From: Segatella paludivivens DSM 17968 = JCM 13650
GTDB lineage: Bacteria > Bacteroidota > Bacteroidia > Bacteroidales > Bacteroidaceae
Reading direction: 5' to 3'
DNA: 64,000 bases
Assembly: GCF_000373185.1 (NCBI RefSeq)
Contig: NZ_KB890682.1
Coordinates: 62,001-126,000, forward strand
The notes beneath the pieces are model-generated. The model had not been told where the DNA came from. It saw nothing but the letters and a program-made list of their open reading frames with translations, and did not search any database. Both the position numbers and the translations under genes were made by a program. Shown piece after piece: positions 61,872 through 64,000 of this stretch (positions are counted from its first letter, which is position 1; every line of letters starts with the position of its first letter).

Positions 61872-62630
61872 ATGAGGAAAATTAAAACAGGAAAACCTTT
61901 GTCAGAGCGCGAAAATGGATCTCTGAATAGATATCTGGATGAAATAGGAAAGGAATTGCTTTTGTCTGATGACGAGGAAAAGCAACTTGCCGAAAAGATA
62001 CAGAATGGAGGACGTGTCGGTGAACGAGCTGTTGAAAAACTTGTTACGTCAAATCTCCGCTTTGTCGTTTCTATCGCTAAACTGTATACCGATAATGGTG
62101 TTGCAATAACCGATCTTATCAGCGAGGGGAATATTGGTATGATGAAGGCTGCGCAAAGCTTTGACGGTAGCCGTGGTAGCCGTTTTGTTGGTTATGCTGA
62201 GCCTTTTATTCGTGATGCCATTGTTCATGCAATAAATGAACAAAGTGGTATATACAACCTTCCGAAGGATGAGCGTAATCGAGAAGAGAAGGAAAATAGT
62301 CATGCCTTTTCTGTAGATGCTCCATTGCAGAATGGTAAGAATTTGAGCTTGTTGAGTGTGCTGTCTGATCCAGATGCTCCACGCCCAGACAAGTTAGCGC
62401 TTGACGAATCAATAAAGGCAGAACTCCTTCAGTCAATGGATGTGCTTAATGACAGAGAACGTCGTGTTGTTCAGGCTTTCTATGGAATAGGTCAGGACAG
62501 TATAACTTTTGCTGAAATAGGTGTAAACCTGGGATTGAAGCGTGAACGTGTACGCCAGATAAGAGATAAGGCTGTGAGGAGACTAGGTAAGAATACGACT
62601 AATGACATGCTGAAAGCATATCTTAGTTGA
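61872..62630 (+). CDS. Divergent sigma-70-family factor lacking sigma domain 3
   Basis: 252 residues, similar to the Bacteroidota primary sigma factor. Region 1.2 (LNRYLDEIGKELLLSDDEEK), region 2 (LVTSNLRFVVSIAKLY, DLISEGNIGMMKAAQSFD) and region 4 (LNDRERRVVQAFYGIG, LKRERVRQIRDKAVRRLGKN) are clear. Between SGIYNLPKDERN and FSVDAPLQNGKNLSLLSVL about 35-60 residues found in the primary sigma are missing, which removes domain 3. The usual YAVWWIRQ of region 2.3-2.4 reads YAEPFIRD, so both promoter-melting tryptophans are gone. Last gene of the ATPase-DUF4435 operon. Confidence 0.9.
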   Translation: MRKIKTGKPLSERENGSLNRYLDEIGKELLLSDDEEKQLAEKIQNGGRVGERAVEKLVTSNLRFVVSIAKLYTDNGVAITDLISEGNIGMMKAAQSFDGSRGSRFVGYAEPFIRDAIVHAINEQSGIYNLPKDERNREEKENSHAFSVDAPLQNGKNLSLLSVLSDPDAPRPDKLALDESIKAELLQSMDVLNDRERRVVQAFYGIGQDSITFAEIGVNLGLKRERVRQIRDKAVRRLGKNTTNDMLKAYLS

Positions 62631-62675
62631 TATCAGTCAGCATCGTAAGTAAAGATAAACGTGCTAATAACAATA

Positions 62676-62716
62676 ACCGCCCGCAAGGATTAAACACTTG
62701 CGGGCGGTATTTTTTA
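62676..62716. terminator. Strong bidirectional terminator
   Basis: Perfect 12-bp GC-rich stem ACCGCCCGCAAG/CTTGCGGGCGGT, 9-bp loop, followed by ATTTTTTATT on the plus strand. It also has TTATTGTTATT on the minus strand. Serves the sigma operon and the convergent oxidoreductase genes. Confidence 0.9.
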
Positions 62717-62741
62717 TTATATGGCGTTAAATCGCCGTATA

Positions 62742-63287
62742 TTATTTCACTTCTTCAATGAGATTCATTCCTTCTTCTACAGCTTGCATGTTAAGCGGTA
62801 TAAGTTTGTGATGTCTTTCAGGAAGAGTCTTATAGAGTGCCTTGTTAAGACCATCGGTACTTACAATCTTGCAAACTTTTAGTAAGCCTCCTAAAACGAT
62901 CATATTGAAAACTTTCGCATTCTTCATCTCGGCAGCCTTGTCCATTGCATCAATACGATATACAGTGATATCCTTTCGTGCAGGAGGGTTTATAATACCG
63001 AAACCGTCGTAAATCAATATGCCTCCAGGCTTTACCTTTGATAAAAACTTATCCATTGACGGTTGATTGAGTACAATTGCTATATCGAATTTACTTAATA
63101 TAGGTGATGAAATGCGCTCGTCGCTTATGATGACAGTCACGTTAGCTGTACCGCCACGTTGCTCTGGACCATAGGCAGGCATCCATGTCACCTCTTTATC
63201 TTCAAGCAGTCCTGAGTAGGCAAGAATCTTTCCCATAGAGAGAACACCCTGACCTCCAAAACCTGATATGATAATTTCTTTTTTCAT
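62742..63287 (-). CDS. 2-oxoacid:ferredoxin oxidoreductase, gamma subunit
   Basis: 181 residues. POR_gamma/KorC-type domain: IISGFGGQGVLSMGKILAYS, PAYGPEQRGGTANVTVIISD, SSPILSKFDIAIVLNQPSMD and KVFNMIVLGGLLKV. Together with the TPP-binding subunit upstream it makes an acyl-CoA from a 2-oxoacid (branched-chain or 2-oxoglutarate type) and reduces ferredoxin, a typical anaerobic reaction. 22 nt after the beta-subunit gene. Confidence 0.93.
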   Translation of the reverse strand: MKKEIIISGFGGQGVLSMGKILAYSGLLEDKEVTWMPAYGPEQRGGTANVTVIISDERISSPILSKFDIAIVLNQPSMDKFLSKVKPGGILIYDGFGIINPPARKDITVYRIDAMDKAAEMKNAKVFNMIVLGGLLKVCKIVSTDGLNKALYKTLPERHHKLIPLNMQAVEEGMNLIEEVK

Positions 63288-63309
63288 TTCTTTTGGATTT
63301 TACCGTTAA

Positions 63310-64000
63310 CTAAAGATTAGTTGTATCTTTAAGGTCTCCCTTCGGATACTCCTTGAACATGTGTTCTTCCATCCAGTCGTTAGCTTGCTTTGGTGAAAGT
63401 TTCCAACCACTGTTGCAAGTTGATACGATTTCAACAAGACTTGAACCTAGTCCCTTCATTGATGCATCAAAAGCTTTGCGTATGGCAGCCTTAGCCTTGC
63501 GTATAGATGCTACATTCTCAACACTCTGGCGAGTAACAAAGCATGTACCTGTAAGGTGACTAGCTAGTTCTGTCATGTTAAGTGGGTATCCATGAAGTTC
63601 TGGTTCACGACCATAAGGACATGTTGCTGTCTTCTGTCCGATAAGAGTAGTAGGAGCCATCTGTCCTCCAGTCATACCATAAATGGCATTGTTGATGAAT
63701 ATGATAGGTATATTCTCGCCACGGTTTAGGGCGTGTATAGTCTCGCAAGTTCCGATACAAGCAAGGTCACCGTCACCCTGATATGTAAATACCAGACGAT
63801 CTGGCCACAAGCGCTTGATACCTGTTGCAACAGCTGGTGCACGACCGTGAGGAGCTTCCTGCCAGTCAATATCAAGATAGCGATAGGCAAACACTGCACA
63901 ACCTACCGGACTAACGCCGATAGTCTTATTCTGCATGCCCATTTCTTCTATTACCTCAGCTACCAATTTATGCACTACACCGTGAGAGCAACCGGCACAG
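63310..64000 (-). CDS. 2-oxoacid:ferredoxin oxidoreductase, TPP-binding beta subunit (partial, N-terminus beyond right edge)
   Basis: About 230 residues are visible; the frame remains open to the right edge, where it reads CAGCSHGVVHKLVAEVIEEM, the CxGCxHG start region of these enzymes, so the GTG at 63975 is internal. TPP-binding motif GDGDLACIGTCETIHALNRG ... NNAIYGMTGGQ is present, then QKTATCPYGREPELHGYPL. The alpha subunit and ferredoxin-like delta subunit should lie beyond the window. Confidence 0.93.
   Translation of the reverse strand, partial: CAGCSHGVVHKLVAEVIEEMGMQNKTIGVSPVGCAVFAYRYLDIDWQEAPHGRAPAVATGIKRLWPDRLVFTYQGDGDLACIGTCETIHALNRGENIPIIFINNAIYGMTGGQMAPTTLIGQKTATCPYGREPELHGYPLNMTELASHLTGTCFVTRQSVENVASIRKAKAAIRKAFDASMKGLGSSLVEIVSTCNSGWKLSPKQANDWMEEHMFKEYPKGDLKDTTNL

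Overview
The window is one contiguous chromosomal stretch from a member of the Bacteroidota, most likely a Prevotella-like species. The reasons are a SusC/SusD pair, a hybrid sensor/AraC-type regulator, several carboxypeptidase-regulatory-domain outer-membrane barrels, AT-rich intergenic DNA, and repeated promoters of the form TTG-N19..21-TAnnTTTG, which is the -33/-7 pattern of the Bacteroidota primary sigma factor. There are no rRNA, tRNA or CRISPR signals.

Region 1 (1-10.5 kb, minus strand) is an export operon. In transcription order it runs HlyD-type adaptor, permeases A1 and B1, one MacB/LolD-type ATPase, A2, B2, A3, B3, and a TolC-type outer-membrane protein cut by the left edge. Six FtsX/MacB-like permeases form three A/B pairs around a single ATPase. 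A sigma-54-like -24/-12 element and an upstream 17+17 bp dyad precede the operon.

Region 2 (10.6-24.8 kb, minus strand) is a complete fructan utilisation locus: SusC, SusD, a surface lipoprotein, a surface GH32 lipoprotein, a second GH32, an MFS sugar importer and fructokinase, with the regulator just upstream. As I recall it, the order matches the Bacteroides levan locus BT1757-BT1763. The regulator appears to lack the ATP-binding (HATPase) domain.

Region 3 (25.3-30.4 kb) has two small membrane/secreted unknowns and a Dlt-like four-gene operon: adenylating ligase, carrier protein, MBOAT acyltransferase and SGNH-like protein.

Region 4 (30.4-37.9 kb) is a variable island. About 2.5 kb of palindromes, iteron-like repeats and gene remnants is followed by a Septu-type defence pair (PtuA ATPase and PtuB HNH nuclease), a tail-anchored unknown, and PhzF-family genes on both sides. 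A 19-bp inverted repeat brackets much of it.

Region 5 (38.1-50.9 kb) holds outer-membrane barrel receptors, an ECF sigma/anti-sigma pair with an STN-domain receptor, a tautomerase, a lipoprotein and a TlpA-like thioredoxin.

Region 6 (51.1-64 kb) is mostly housekeeping: DnaK behind a second sigma-54-like element, an M13 peptidase, a DUF2975/XRE autoregulatory pair, cysteine synthase, O-acetylhomoserine sulfhydrylase, an EamA transporter and two subunits of a 2-oxoacid:ferredoxin oxidoreductase. Between them lies an unusual operon of a small AAA ATPase, a DUF4435/TOPRIM-like protein and a divergent sigma-70 factor that lacks domain 3 and the promoter-melting tryptophans. That operon and the three-pair permease operon are the best candidates for undescribed systems.
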